From Microbacterium sp. (GTDB lineage Bacteria; Actinomycetota; Actinomycetes; Actinomycetales; Microbacteriaceae), in contig JAQZBG010000004.1 of the NCBI GenBank assembly GCA_029239165.1, forward strand, positions 1-36,831: a DNA stretch of 36,831 bases, read 5' to 3'. This document shows positions 1 to 7,741 of the stretch, in pieces. The position numbers and the translations under genes are program-made. The notes beneath the pieces were generated by a model. The model saw only the letters and a list, made by a program, of their open reading frames with translations. It was not told where the DNA came from and did no database searches. Position 1 is the stretch's first letter. Each line of letters begins with the position of its first letter.

Positions 1-87
1 TTTCTCGCTTTTGAGGGCTTCATCGATCTTGTCGCGATTCTCGTCCAGGAGCTTCTTGCCCTTGTTGATGATGTCGTCCACACCCAT
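1..87 (-). CDS. MT0933-type antitoxin-like small protein, N-terminal part (partial)
   Basis: Reading leftwards from an ATG at 87, 29 codons are open up to the window edge. The peptide begins MGVDDIINKGKKLLDENRDK and is rich in Lys, Asp and Glu, an amphipathic helical look. This resembles the N-terminus of small actinobacterial proteins of the Rv0909/MT0933 antitoxin family (PF14013), which are short, charged and helical. A GGGAG ribosome binding site lies six bases before the ATG. The C-terminus and any partner gene are outside the window, so no toxin can be claimed. Many family members sit alone without an obvious toxin. Family assignment is by recognition of the start only; confidence is moderate. 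Confidence 0.55.
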   Translation of the reverse strand, partial: MGVDDIINKGKKLLDENRDKIDEALKSEK

Positions 88-117
88 GTGCGTCTCCCTC
101 GTAGACCGCGAAGCGGC

Positions 118-155
118 GAGGTGCCGCCGTGCCGCCATTGTCTCGGAGGCACCTC
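118..155. repeat. 8-bp perfect inverted repeat upstream of the antitoxin-like gene
   Basis: GAGGTGCC at 118-125 is matched by its reverse complement GGCACCTC at 148-155 with a 22-base spacer. It lies 31-68 bases upstream of the ATG at 87 and downstream of the DUF4012 stop codon. It could be an operator for the small gene or part of the end of the DUF4012 transcript. A weaker 5-bp GC hairpin (174-187) also sits in this gap. The role is unproven. Confidence 0.35.
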
Positions 156-225
156 CCCCGAGGAAAGCCCTGGCCGGCGGGGGCCGGAGTGCGTTACGGC
201 GAACGGACGAAACCCACGACGGATC

Positions 226-2121
226 TCAACCGGGCAGGCCCGCGAGCAGCGGGGCGCACGACTCGTCGATAGTGACGGGGGTGTCGGATGCGGTAGGCGT
301 GTGACGCAGGTCCAGTGGACCCAACGGGCCGCCGGGTAGCTGAACGGTGTACGAGACACTCCTCGTCTCGTCCTGGCCGAGGGTGACCATGCGGCTCTCC
401 CCCGTATTGCCGTTCTCGTTACCGCTTCGCGACAGGGAGGGGATGTCGCCGTCGGCGGGGTCCATCCCGGTGATGGTGGCCCCGGGAGGTGCGAAGAACA
501 ATGTGTCGAGCATCATGGTCGTTCTCGGCAGACCCCAGTTCGGATTGCGGGCTCCGAGAGTGTAGGCATTCGTGATGTCGTCGGTGATGCCGTTGTGCAT
601 CTTCATCGAGACCGAAACCGTCCGCGCATCGGCGTTGCACGTCGCTGAAACCTCGGTGGCGAGATGGTATTCGAGCTTGCTGATGCTGAAGTCGTTCAGG
701 TAGATACCCAGCTGCGTCGACGTCGCGTTGTCAGCGCGCAGCGCTCCGTCGAGCCCCGTCTCGGTGACCAGGGCCTGCGCCTGGTCGTCGGCGAACCACA
801 TGTTGATCCGCTGCTCCTGCGCGCTGCGCGTGAGCTGATCGAACATCGCGATCGGGTTCCAATCGCCGCTTGTGAGACGGGAGAAAACAGAGGACGAGAC
901 CTGGGCGAAGAACTCGTCGGAAGAGCGACCATTGTCGCCGCGGTCCCCGAAGCGCTGGTAGGCGTCGCTGAGGACGAGCTTGACCGCGTTCTCCGCCGTG
1001 ATCTGCTCACCGTCGGGCAGGTCGACCGGGCCGGTGACCTCGAGCATGTGCGACAGCACGACCGGGTCGATCGAGATCACGCCGTCGAACCGCGAACCGT
1101 CCGTGCGATCCCAGAGAGCTTCGAACAGGCGCGCGGTGGTCGGAAAGTCAGGTGTGAAGGTGTAGTCCTGCGAGTAGCGGGTGAACGTATCCGGGTAGAG
1201 CGACCGTGTGCCTTCGGGTAGGTCGACGAACGAGTCGCCCGCTAGACCGGCGGCATAAAAAGCCATGGAGTCTGCCTGCTCTTTGAGCTCCATCCGCCCG
1301 TTATCGACGACGAGCACGCTCGACGCGGCGGGGTTGCCTCCGGTGGCACGGATCTCGGCGTTGTTCTGGAAGAGCACGAGATACGTGCGCGGACCATCGC
1401 CACCCGCCGCCCCCAGCAGGGAAGGGAGGTACTTCTGCACGATCGCGAGCGAGGGCGCCGCTTGATCGACGATCTGCGCCACCTGATCGAGGGGTTCGGT
1501 TACGAGAGGTAGAAGACCGTTTCGGTCGATTCCGTCGGTCACCACCTTCGCATCGGCGAAGGCCGAGGTGATCTCCGGGAGCGAGCCTTCAGCCTGCCGG
1601 AACGGCTCGAGGTTGATGCCGCCACCTTCGATGGCCAAGGAGGAAAAGTCGGATGCAGTCAGCAGAGCCACCGTCGGCGGCAACGCGCGCTGGGTCAGAT
1701 CACGAGTCATCGCGGTCAGCTTCTGCACCGCTTGGGTGTTCTCCCTAACCAGGGGGATGGAGGATGCCAAGTCCCACAGTGGCCCCGAGGATCCGGCATC
1801 CGCTCGCTCGGTGAGTTCGAGCACCTCTCCCGAGACCTGATTCAGACCGTTGATGTCTCGTCCGGCCACGATCTGCGGGACGAACGTCAACTTCGTCTGT
1901 GCGCTCAGCAGATCGGTTCGGACGACGCCGGCCTGCTGCAGGAAGGCAAGCGAGACAGCCGCGACGAGGCAGACCGCGAAACCGAGGACACCCACGGTCC
2001 AGCCGACCATCGTTCCCGCGAGGCGACGTCGCGGGTGTTCGACCGGAGTGGGCTCCGTCGACGAACGGCGGCGGCGCAGCGGGGGCTCGGACGCGGTCGG
2101 CGCGGAGGAAGAGTCGGTCAT
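226..2121 (-). CDS. DUF4012 domain-containing membrane-anchored protein (first copy)
   Basis: This 631-residue protein has a cytoplasmic Arg-rich N-terminus, one membrane segment at about 37-60 and a large extracytoplasmic domain. The core, with LPSLLGAAGG followed by YLVLFQNNAEIRATGG, is characteristic of DUF4012 (PF13196), a family of unknown function often found beside polysaccharide genes in actinobacteria. The ATG at 2121 overlaps the TGA of the upstream membrane protein gene (ATGA), so the two are translationally coupled. GGAG lies ten bases before the start. A clear paralogue is present at 28450-30216. No catalytic motif is recognised. A role in assembling or attaching cell-surface glycan is inferred from context only; the family assignment is firm, the function is not. 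Confidence 0.9.
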   Translation of the reverse strand: MTDSSSAPTASEPPLRRRRSSTEPTPVEHPRRRLAGTMVGWTVGVLGFAVCLVAAVSLAFLQQAGVVRTDLLSAQTKLTFVPQIVAGRDINGLNQVSGEVLELTERADAGSSGPLWDLASSIPLVRENTQAVQKLTAMTRDLTQRALPPTVALLTASDFSSLAIEGGGINLEPFRQAEGSLPEITSAFADAKVVTDGIDRNGLLPLVTEPLDQVAQIVDQAAPSLAIVQKYLPSLLGAAGGDGPRTYLVLFQNNAEIRATGGNPAASSVLVVDNGRMELKEQADSMAFYAAGLAGDSFVDLPEGTRSLYPDTFTRYSQDYTFTPDFPTTARLFEALWDRTDGSRFDGVISIDPVVLSHMLEVTGPVDLPDGEQITAENAVKLVLSDAYQRFGDRGDNGRSSDEFFAQVSSSVFSRLTSGDWNPIAMFDQLTRSAQEQRINMWFADDQAQALVTETGLDGALRADNATSTQLGIYLNDFSISKLEYHLATEVSATCNADARTVSVSMKMHNGITDDITNAYTLGARNPNWGLPRTTMMLDTLFFAPPGATITGMDPADGDIPSLSRSGNENGNTGESRMVTLGQDETRSVSYTVQLPGGPLGPLDLRHTPTASDTPVTIDESCAPLLAGLPG

Positions 2122-3443
2122 CCCGGGAATTCTCCTGTGCCGCCGTTCGCCGGCGGTTCGGTGAACGTCGGCTGAGGTTCCGGTTCCGGTTCCGGTTCCG
2201 TGGTCGGGTCCGGCGTCGGCTCCGGCGCGGGCGGGGTCGTCGGGTCGGTCGTCGGCGGATCGGACGGCTGCGGGTTCGACGGCTGCTGCTGGTTGCGGGA
2301 CGGCGGATCGCTTTCGCGCTGGGGAGTGCGGGAGCGTTCGTCCTCTTCTTCGGCGGCGCGGAGCTCGAGGACCCGGGTGTTCTCGGCACGCAGCGCGTCG
2401 AGCGCGCTCGCGAACGTCGGCATCTCGGCGAGGCCGTCGCCTCCGGCCAGCTGCGCGGCGCGCACACGGCTCGCCGCTTCCGTCACCGCGGTCCGGAAGC
2501 TGTCGGCGGCGGCATCGTTGCGCGCGACCTCTGCGGCGGCACCGGCTTCGATCGCCGAGCCGACGTTGCGCAGTTCGTTGCGGAAGGCGTCCAAGGCCGA
2601 TACGACCACCGCGCGCGCCTCGCGCACCTGGGACACCATCGGCTGCAGTGCTTCACGCGCGATGCGCACGTCATCGATCGCTTCTGCCACCTGCGTGAGC
2701 GACTTCTCGTCGACTGCCGCCCGGTTGTACTCGGGGACGGAGACGCTCTTGGCTGTACCCGCCACGCTCACGAGCGTGGCGCGGGCGCGACTAGCCGAGT
2801 CGAGCACGCCCTGGTCGACCCGTCCTTGGAGAGTTGCCAGAACGCCTTCACTGGATGCCGCGATGGTGTTGGACTCCGTCAGCGTCGCGGTGTAGAGGTC
2901 CGCAGCCGTTTGGAGCACCTGGGTCTCGTTACGGAGTTCGGCTTCGCGCTCGCGAAGGCTGATCATGGCGTCATCGGCGGGATTGGTGGTCGCTCGCTGG
3001 ACCACTGCGAACGTGGCCGTTCCGGCAAGCAGAACGATCGCGAGCACGGCGATCGCGACGCTGGCGAGATTCACCGCTCCGGCTCGACGCCGACCGTTGA
3101 AGAGGGGACGCCGACCCGGCTGAGAGAGCTCCGGGGCCAGCCACCCGGTATCCGACCCGCTGTTGCTGACCAGAGCCGAAAGTGATTGCGACGCGGAATC
3201 GCGGCGCGAGCGGCGCCCCGGCTCGTCTCCCCCGACGAGCGCGCGAAGGTCGACCGCCGGAGCCGCCTCCGTTTCGGCGGGAGCGCCCACGAGTCCGGTC
3301 AGCGCCTCCAAAAAGGGTTCCGCGTTCTTACTTTGCGCTTCGGGCTCGCCCACGAGACGACGCAAATCACGACCGGGATCTCCGGACGGCACGGGCGCAT
3401 CGGATTGCGCCGTCGGCGCAAACAACGTGCTGAGGTCGTTCAT
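2118..3443 (-). CDS. Single-pass membrane protein with repeated N-terminal DLxxLV-type motifs and a Pro-rich tail
   Basis: I do not recognise a named family in these 441 residues. Residues 1-120 are a polar, presumably cytoplasmic region carrying five spaced copies of a short motif: DLSTLFA, DLRRLVG, ALTGLVG, DLRALVG and SLSALVS, with first leucines at 4, 27, 48, 66 and 88. A basic RRPLFNGRRR stretch precedes a membrane segment at about 123-148. Residues 155-365 look helical and Ala/Glu/Arg rich, possibly coiled coil. The last 70 residues are Pro/Glu/Thr/Asn rich, including four Glu-Pro pairs. The ATG at 3443 has CGGAG five bases upstream. The gene overlaps the downstream DUF4012 gene by four bases and diverges from the BY-kinase gene, suggesting a partnership with DUF4012 at the envelope. 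Function unknown. Confidence 0.85.
   Translation of the reverse strand: MNDLSTLFAPTAQSDAPVPSGDPGRDLRRLVGEPEAQSKNAEPFLEALTGLVGAPAETEAAPAVDLRALVGGDEPGRRSRRDSASQSLSALVSNSGSDTGWLAPELSQPGRRPLFNGRRRAGAVNLASVAIAVLAIVLLAGTATFAVVQRATTNPADDAMISLREREAELRNETQVLQTAADLYTATLTESNTIAASSEGVLATLQGRVDQGVLDSASRARATLVSVAGTAKSVSVPEYNRAAVDEKSLTQVAEAIDDVRIAREALQPMVSQVREARAVVVSALDAFRNELRNVGSAIEAGAAAEVARNDAAADSFRTAVTEAASRVRAAQLAGGDGLAEMPTFASALDALRAENTRVLELRAAEEEDERSRTPQRESDPPSRNQQQPSNPQPSDPPTTDPTTPPAPEPTPDPTTEPEPEPEPQPTFTEPPANGGTGEFPG
2176..2199. repeat. GGTTCC hexamer repeated four times in a coding region
   Basis: Four perfect tandem GGTTCC units occupy 2176-2199, within the minus-strand gene for the motif-repeat membrane protein. 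They encode alternating Glu and Pro in its extracytoplasmic tail. Because the unit is six bases, copy-number change would alter tail length without shifting the frame. Confidence 0.75.
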
Positions 3444-3464
3444 GAGGTCTCCGGCGCATCAAAG

Positions 3465-3552
3465 CGCATTTCGATGAATGTCGTAGGGTAGGTCACGGGG
3501 CGCCTGCGCGGCACGACCGTCAAGGGAAGACTACCTTGGAGATCGAAATGCG
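3465..3552. promoter_or_regulatory. Widely spaced perfect inverted repeat in the divergent promoter region
   Basis: CGCATTTCGAT at 3465-3475 recurs as its exact reverse complement ATCGAAATGCG at 3542-3552, with 66 bases between. It lies between the divergent starts of the membrane protein gene (3443) and the BY-kinase gene (3599). The right arm sits about 24-34 bases upstream of the candidate -10 element TTTAAT (3576-3581), so a bound protein would touch the -35 zone. The left arm lies 22-32 bases before the minus-strand start codon. The repeat is directly visible. Its use as paired operator half-sites, possibly with DNA looping, is inference. Confidence 0.5.
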
Positions 3553-3575
3553 TATTCTTGCGGCTTCCTGTGCTC

Positions 3576-3581
3576 TTTAAT
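3576..3581 (+). promoter_or_regulatory. Candidate -10 element for the BY-kinase operon
   Basis: TTTAAT matches five of six bases of the -10 consensus in GC-rich surroundings. It is placed to start a transcript near 3588, about ten bases before the TTG start codon at 3599. No good -35 box is seen at 16-18 bases spacing, which would fit dependence on an activator binding at the inverted-repeat arm just upstream. Confidence 0.35.
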
Positions 3582-3598
3582 CAGCGAATGGACGAGGC

Positions 3599-5020
3599 TT
3601 GGAACTGCGCGACTATCTTCGGATTCTGCACCGCAACTGGATTCTCATCCTGGCGTTGACTGTTCTCGGCGGAGCGGGCGCCTTCGGGTGGTCGCTCGTC
3701 CAGGCACCCAGCTACGAGGCGAGCACTCAGTTGTACGTTTCGGTGCGGTCAGACAGCTCCGGTGTGAGCGAACTGGCCCAGGGCACGAGCTTCGCGCGGC
3801 AGGCCGTCGTCAGCTTCGTCGACGTGGTCGACAGCGCGATCGTGCTGGACCGGGTGATCGACGACCTCAACCTCAAGACCACTGCACAGCAACTTGCTTC
3901 GACGATCGACGCATCTTCACCGCAGAACTCGGTGATCATCACCGTGAAAGTGTCCAATCCCGACGCAGAGCTCGCGGCATCCATCGCCAATTCGGTGGGG
4001 AGCAACTTCGCCGAGGTCGTGGTGAATCAGCTTGAGAAGCCCGAGGGCGAGACCGCGAGCCTCGTGCGCGTCGAGACAATCGAGCCCGCCCTCGTCCCCA
4101 CAAGCCCGGCGTCGCCGCGCACGCCGTTGAACGTTGCTCTGGGCATCGCCCTAGGCATTGCGATCGGCCTTGGCGTGGCCGTGCTGCGTTCGGTCCTCGA
4201 CACCCGGATCCACTCGCTTCATGACATCGAGATGGCGACCGAGGCACCCGTGCTTGGCGGTATCGCGCTGGACCCCGACGCGAAGAAGCGTCCGCTCATC
4301 GTCCACGCGGATCCGAAGAACCCGCGTGCCGAATCCTTCCGCAGCCTTCGAACGAACTTGCAGTTCGTCGATGTCGACGGCTCGTCTCGATCGTTTGTGG
4401 TGTCGAGCTCGGGCCCCGGCGAAGGAAAGTCGACCACGACGGCGAACCTCGCGATCGCCCTGGCAGAGACCGGAGCGCGTGTCGCGCTCGTCGACGGCGA
4501 CCTCCGCCTTCCGCGCGTTGCGGACTACATGGGCATCGAGGGCGGCGTCGGCCTCACCGATGTGCTGATCGGCCGCGCCGAGCTCGTCGACGTCCTCCAG
4601 CAGTGGGGTACCGGCAAGCTCTTCGTCCTGCCTTCGGGTCGGACGCCCCCGAACCCCTCCGAACTCCTGGGCAGCCAGGCCATGCAGCGGACGCTGCAGG
4701 CGCTCGAGGGCGCCTTCGACTACGTGCTCATCGACGCTCCCCCGATCCTCGTCGTCACGGACGCCGCCGTCGTTTCGCGCTTCACCAGCGGCGTGCTCAT
4801 GATCGCCGCTTCGGGCACCACGAAGAAGCCCCAGCTCACCGCCGCTGTCGACAAGCTCGACGCGATCGGCAGCCGGTTGTTCGGCGTCATCGTGACGATG
4901 CTCCCGACCAAAGGTCCCGACAGCTACTCGTACGGCTCCTACGCCTATGCGGAGTCCACCGCGGATGCCTCCCCGCAGACGCGCTCGAGGCGCAAGGACA
5001 AGAAGGAGAAGAAGGCGTGA
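3599..5020 (+). CDS. Wzz/BY-kinase fusion: polysaccharide chain-length regulator and tyrosine autokinase
   Basis: This 473-residue protein controls EPS chain length and export by cycles of tyrosine autophosphorylation at the inner face of the membrane. The N-terminal Wzz domain has membrane segments at about 13-33 and 178-198 with a proline-rich stretch before the second. The kinase domain shows Walker A GPGEGKST (272-279, Lys277), Walker A' VDGDLR (298-303, Asp301) and Walker B with Asp379. A C-terminal tyrosine cluster (443, 445, 448, 450) precedes a Lys/Arg-rich tail. The adaptor and kinase parts, separate in most Firmicutes, are fused here as is usual in actinobacteria. The start is a TTG: the frame opening MELRDYL is typical of the family, while the nearby ATG at 3588 is out of frame. 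It overlaps the phosphatase gene by four bases. Confidence 0.95.
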   Translation: MELRDYLRILHRNWILILALTVLGGAGAFGWSLVQAPSYEASTQLYVSVRSDSSGVSELAQGTSFARQAVVSFVDVVDSAIVLDRVIDDLNLKTTAQQLASTIDASSPQNSVIITVKVSNPDAELAASIANSVGSNFAEVVVNQLEKPEGETASLVRVETIEPALVPTSPASPRTPLNVALGIALGIAIGLGVAVLRSVLDTRIHSLHDIEMATEAPVLGGIALDPDAKKRPLIVHADPKNPRAESFRSLRTNLQFVDVDGSSRSFVVSSSGPGEGKSTTTANLAIALAETGARVALVDGDLRLPRVADYMGIEGGVGLTDVLIGRAELVDVLQQWGTGKLFVLPSGRTPPNPSELLGSQAMQRTLQALEGAFDYVLIDAPPILVVTDAAVVSRFTSGVLMIAASGTTKKPQLTAAVDKLDAIGSRLFGVIVTMLPTKGPDSYSYGSYAYAESTADASPQTRSRRKDKKEKKA

Positions 5021-5598
5021 CCTTCCGTATCCTCACCGTGTGCACGGGCAACGTCTGCCGGTCTCCTTCGGCGGAGCTGATCCTCGCGCGCGAGCTTTCC
5101 GCCCTGGAGGGCGTCGAGGTGTCGAGCGCGGGGACGGGTGCTCTCGTGGGCGACGGCATCCCGGATCCCGGTCTGCGGCTCCTCGCCGGCGCGGGCATCG
5201 ACGGGACGTCGCACCACGCGCGCCAGCTCACGCCCGCTCTGGTGCAAGAGTCCGATCTCATCCTCGCCATGGCGCGTGAGCACCGCCGCACCATCGTCGA
5301 GCTCGTCCCGGCTGCGACCCGCCGCACCTTCACGGTTCGCGAGCTCGCTCGAGTCGTCGAGCACGTCGACGATTTCGTCGCGGAGGGCGAGTACGCGAAT
5401 GCCGCCGCGCGGATGCGCGCTGCCGTCCTGTATGCGGCCGGTCGGCGAGGACTCGTGCCCCAACCGGCCGATCCGGAGGAACTGGACGTCACCGATCCTT
5501 ACCGACGCTCCGACGAGACATACCAGCTCTCGTACTCCCAAGTCGAGCCGGCGGCGACGGCGGTGGGCGCATACCTCGCCCGCGCCGCACAGGCCTGA
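5017..5598 (+). CDS. Low-molecular-weight protein tyrosine phosphatase (Wzb-like)
   Basis: This 193-residue cytoplasmic phosphatase probably dephosphorylates the tyrosine tail of the BY-kinase encoded immediately upstream. The P-loop VCTGNVCRSP lies near the N-terminus, with catalytic Cys9 and Arg15 (CX5R). The general-acid motif DPY is at 160-162. The GTG at 5017 overlaps the kinase stop codon (GTGA), giving translational coupling. This start puts the P-loop at the usual distance from the N-terminus; the frame stays open further upstream but that part overlaps the kinase. The length is slightly above the usual 150-180 residues because of an Ala/Arg-rich insert before the DPY motif. The pairing with a BY-kinase is standard for Wzx/Wzy-type loci. 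Confidence 0.93.
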   Translation: MTFRILTVCTGNVCRSPSAELILARELSALEGVEVSSAGTGALVGDGIPDPGLRLLAGAGIDGTSHHARQLTPALVQESDLILAMAREHRRTIVELVPAATRRTFTVRELARVVEHVDDFVAEGEYANAAARMRAAVLYAAGRRGLVPQPADPEELDVTDPYRRSDETYQLSYSQVEPAATAVGAYLARAAQA

Positions 5599-5621
5599 CG
5601 AAACATCCTGCACACCTGCCC

Positions 5622-5650
5622 GTGACACGTCGATCGAGCCGGACTGTTAC
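5622..5650 (+). promoter_or_regulatory. Weak candidate promoter for the gmd operon
   Basis: GTGACA (5622-5627, five of six -35 bases) is followed after 17 bases by TGTTAC (5645-5650, three of six -10 bases). It lies in the 182-base gap between the phosphatase and gmd genes. The gap is long enough for a separate promoter, but this assignment is tentative. Confidence 0.22.
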
Positions 5651-5780
5651 TGTTCGAGCCACATTCGCGTGCGGCGGGGGCGCGCAGCGCAGAAAGGGCA
5701 CAGCTTCTTCTTTGTTCGTCATTGCCGTGCCGCCGCTATCCCCCTGACCCCGCTCGGTTCCACAACCCTGGAGAATCCTC

Positions 5781-6779
5781 ATGACTACCCCCCGTCGCGC
5801 TTTGGTCACCGGTATCACCGGTCAAGATGGCGGCCACATTGCGAGCCTTCTTCATTCCAAGGGTTATGAGGTTTTCGGCCTCATCCGCGGTCAGAACAAC
5901 CCCCGTCGCGAAGCGACGCAGGCGGAATTCCCCTACGTCACTCTCATCGAGGGTGATCTGACGGACCCGACCTCGCTGGTGCGTGCTGTCGAGACCAGCG
6001 ACCCGGACGAGTTCTACAACCTCGCCGCGATCAGCCACGTCGGCTACTCGTTCAAGAACCCCACCCTCACCGCCGACGTCACCGCCAAGGGCGTACTGAA
6101 CGCGTTGGAAGCGGTCCGCATCACAGGACGCGCCCAGAAGACCCGGTTCTACCAGGCCTCGACTTCGGAGATGTTCGGCGGCCTGGACTACAACCGCCCC
6201 GGCGCCGGCTACAACGAGAACTCCCTCTTCCACCCCCGCAGCCCCTACGGCGTCGCCAAGCTCTACGGCCACTGGATCGCCAAGAACTACCGCGAGAGCT
6301 ACGACATGTACGTCGCGTGCGGCATCCTCTTCAACCACGAAGGCGAACGGCGCGGCGTCGAGTTCGTCACCCGCAAGATCACGCACGCCGTCGCCCGCAT
6401 CAAGCTCGGCCTACAGACCCACATCGAACTCGGCGACCTGTGGCCCAAGCGCGACTGGGGATACGCCGGCGACTACGTCGAGGGAATGTGGCGCATGCTC
6501 CAGCACGACGTCCCCGACGACTTCGTGCTCGCCACCGGCGAGACCCACTCCATCGAGGAATTCCTCACCCTCGCGTTCGCCGAGATCGGCATCGACGACT
6601 GGAAGCCCTACGTCGTCCAAAACCCCGCGTTCATGCGCCCCGCCGAAGTCGACATCCTCCTCGGCGACCCGACCAAAGCCGAGTCCGAACTGGGCTGGCG
6701 CCGACAGGTCGACTTCCCGGGGCTGGTGGCGCGCATGGTCGCGCATGACCTCGAGGAGCAATCCCGGGCCGCACGATGA
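5781..6779 (+). CDS. gmd: GDP-mannose 4,6-dehydratase
   Basis: This cytoplasmic enzyme converts GDP-D-mannose to GDP-4-keto-6-deoxy-D-mannose, the entry to GDP-rhamnose or GDP-fucose. It has 332 residues, close to the shorter bacterial Gmd class. The extended-SDR nucleotide-binding motif GITGQDGG is at 11-18, the serine-bearing QASTSEMFG follows mid-protein, and the catalytic pair Tyr156/Lys160 lies in SPYGVAK. The family signature NHEGERRG appears near residue 195. GGAG sits before the ATG at 5781. The stop overlaps the start of the reductase gene (ATGA), so the two pathway steps are co-translated. Assignment is firm. Confidence 0.96.
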   Translation: MTTPRRALVTGITGQDGGHIASLLHSKGYEVFGLIRGQNNPRREATQAEFPYVTLIEGDLTDPTSLVRAVETSDPDEFYNLAAISHVGYSFKNPTLTADVTAKGVLNALEAVRITGRAQKTRFYQASTSEMFGGLDYNRPGAGYNENSLFHPRSPYGVAKLYGHWIAKNYRESYDMYVACGILFNHEGERRGVEFVTRKITHAVARIKLGLQTHIELGDLWPKRDWGYAGDYVEGMWRMLQHDVPDDFVLATGETHSIEEFLTLAFAEIGIDDWKPYVVQNPAFMRPAEVDILLGDPTKAESELGWRRQVDFPGLVARMVAHDLEEQSRAAR

Positions 6780-7741
6780 GTCGCGTCGTCGCCGTCGCCG
6801 GCGCGAACGGGTTCGTCGGCTCCCATGTCGCCAAGCTCGCGGCGCAAGAGGGCTACACGGTCTGGGCCATCGGGCGCGAAGCCGAGCCGTCCGCGGTGGT
6901 CGCGCCTCACGTGGAGCGTTACTTCTCAGCGGACCTCGCCGAAGGATGGCCCGTTCACGATGAGGTGGATGCCATCATCCACCTCGCCGGCCTCGCCGCC
7001 GTCGGCCCGTCGTTCACGAATCCCCAGCGCTACCTGGAGGTGAACAGCCGGATCATGACGCATCTCGGCGAGTTCTACCTCACCGCAGGGACCCGTCCGC
7101 GGACGATCGTGGTGAGCTCCGGAGCGGTCTACGCGCACTCGGCATCCGGAACCGTCGACGAAGAGTGCGAGACCTCCCCGACGAGCCCCTACGTCGTCGC
7201 GAAACTGCTTGTCGAACAGCAGGCGCACTACTACGCCCAGCGCGGCTTGGACACGGTGGTCGCGCGGCCCTTCAACCACATCGGGCCGGGACAGGGCCGG
7301 GGGTTCATCGTTCCCGATCTGACGGCTGCGGTCGGCAAAGCCGCCCCCGGATCGCCGATCAAGACGGGCAACCTGCGTGCCCAGCGCGACTACACGGACG
7401 TCCGGGATGTGGCGCGCGCGTATCTGACGCTGGCGGCCGCCCCGTCTCACCGACACGACGTCTACAACATCTCGACGGGCGTCCCGCATAGCGGCGAGGA
7501 GATCCTCGAGGTCATCTCCGACACTCTCGGCCGCTCCGGCACCACCACGGTCGTTGACCCCAGCCGTGTCCGTCCGAACGACCCCTCGCGGATCGCGGGA
7601 GACTCGCGGCGCCTCCAGGACGAGTTCGGTTGGATCCCGACCGTCGCGTGGGATCAGTCCATCCGGGACTACATCTCGACAGCGCCGTCATCCGATGACC
7701 CCGGCACGCCCGCAGAGCAGGAAGGAGGCGACTATGAGTGA
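6776..7741 (+). CDS. rmd: GDP-6-deoxy-D-mannose reductase-like SDR (GDP-D-rhamnose synthesis)
   Basis: This 321-residue extended SDR is encoded directly after gmd with a four-base overlap. The NAD(P) motif GANGFVG is at 9-15 and the catalytic Tyr139/Lys143 lie in SPYVVAK. The stretch RPFNHIGPGQGRGF and the later RDYTDVRDVARAY match the pattern of Rmd reductases, which reduce GDP-4-keto-6-deoxymannose to GDP-D-rhamnose without epimerising it. No epimerase-reductase of the fucose route is present, so D-rhamnose is preferred over L-fucose. Another 4-ketosugar reductase specificity is possible. The stop lies within the next gene, whose ATG is at 7734. Confidence 0.82.
   Translation: MSRVVAVAGANGFVGSHVAKLAAQEGYTVWAIGREAEPSAVVAPHVERYFSADLAEGWPVHDEVDAIIHLAGLAAVGPSFTNPQRYLEVNSRIMTHLGEFYLTAGTRPRTIVVSSGAVYAHSASGTVDEECETSPTSPYVVAKLLVEQQAHYYAQRGLDTVVARPFNHIGPGQGRGFIVPDLTAAVGKAAPGSPIKTGNLRAQRDYTDVRDVARAYLTLAAAPSHRHDVYNISTGVPHSGEEILEVISDTLGRSGTTTVVDPSRVRPNDPSRIAGDSRRLQDEFGWIPTVAWDQSIRDYISTAPSSDDPGTPAEQEGGDYE

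Noticed and set aside
174-187. Short GC hairpin CCGGC-GGGG-GCCGG after the first DUF4012 gene
   Set aside because: A five-base-pair stem is common by chance at this GC content and no T tract follows, so I do not call it a terminator.
1899-3185. 428-codon open frame on the plus strand
   Set aside because: It lies antisense to two well-supported minus-strand genes and begins with long Arg-rich repeats, a GC-driven artefact.
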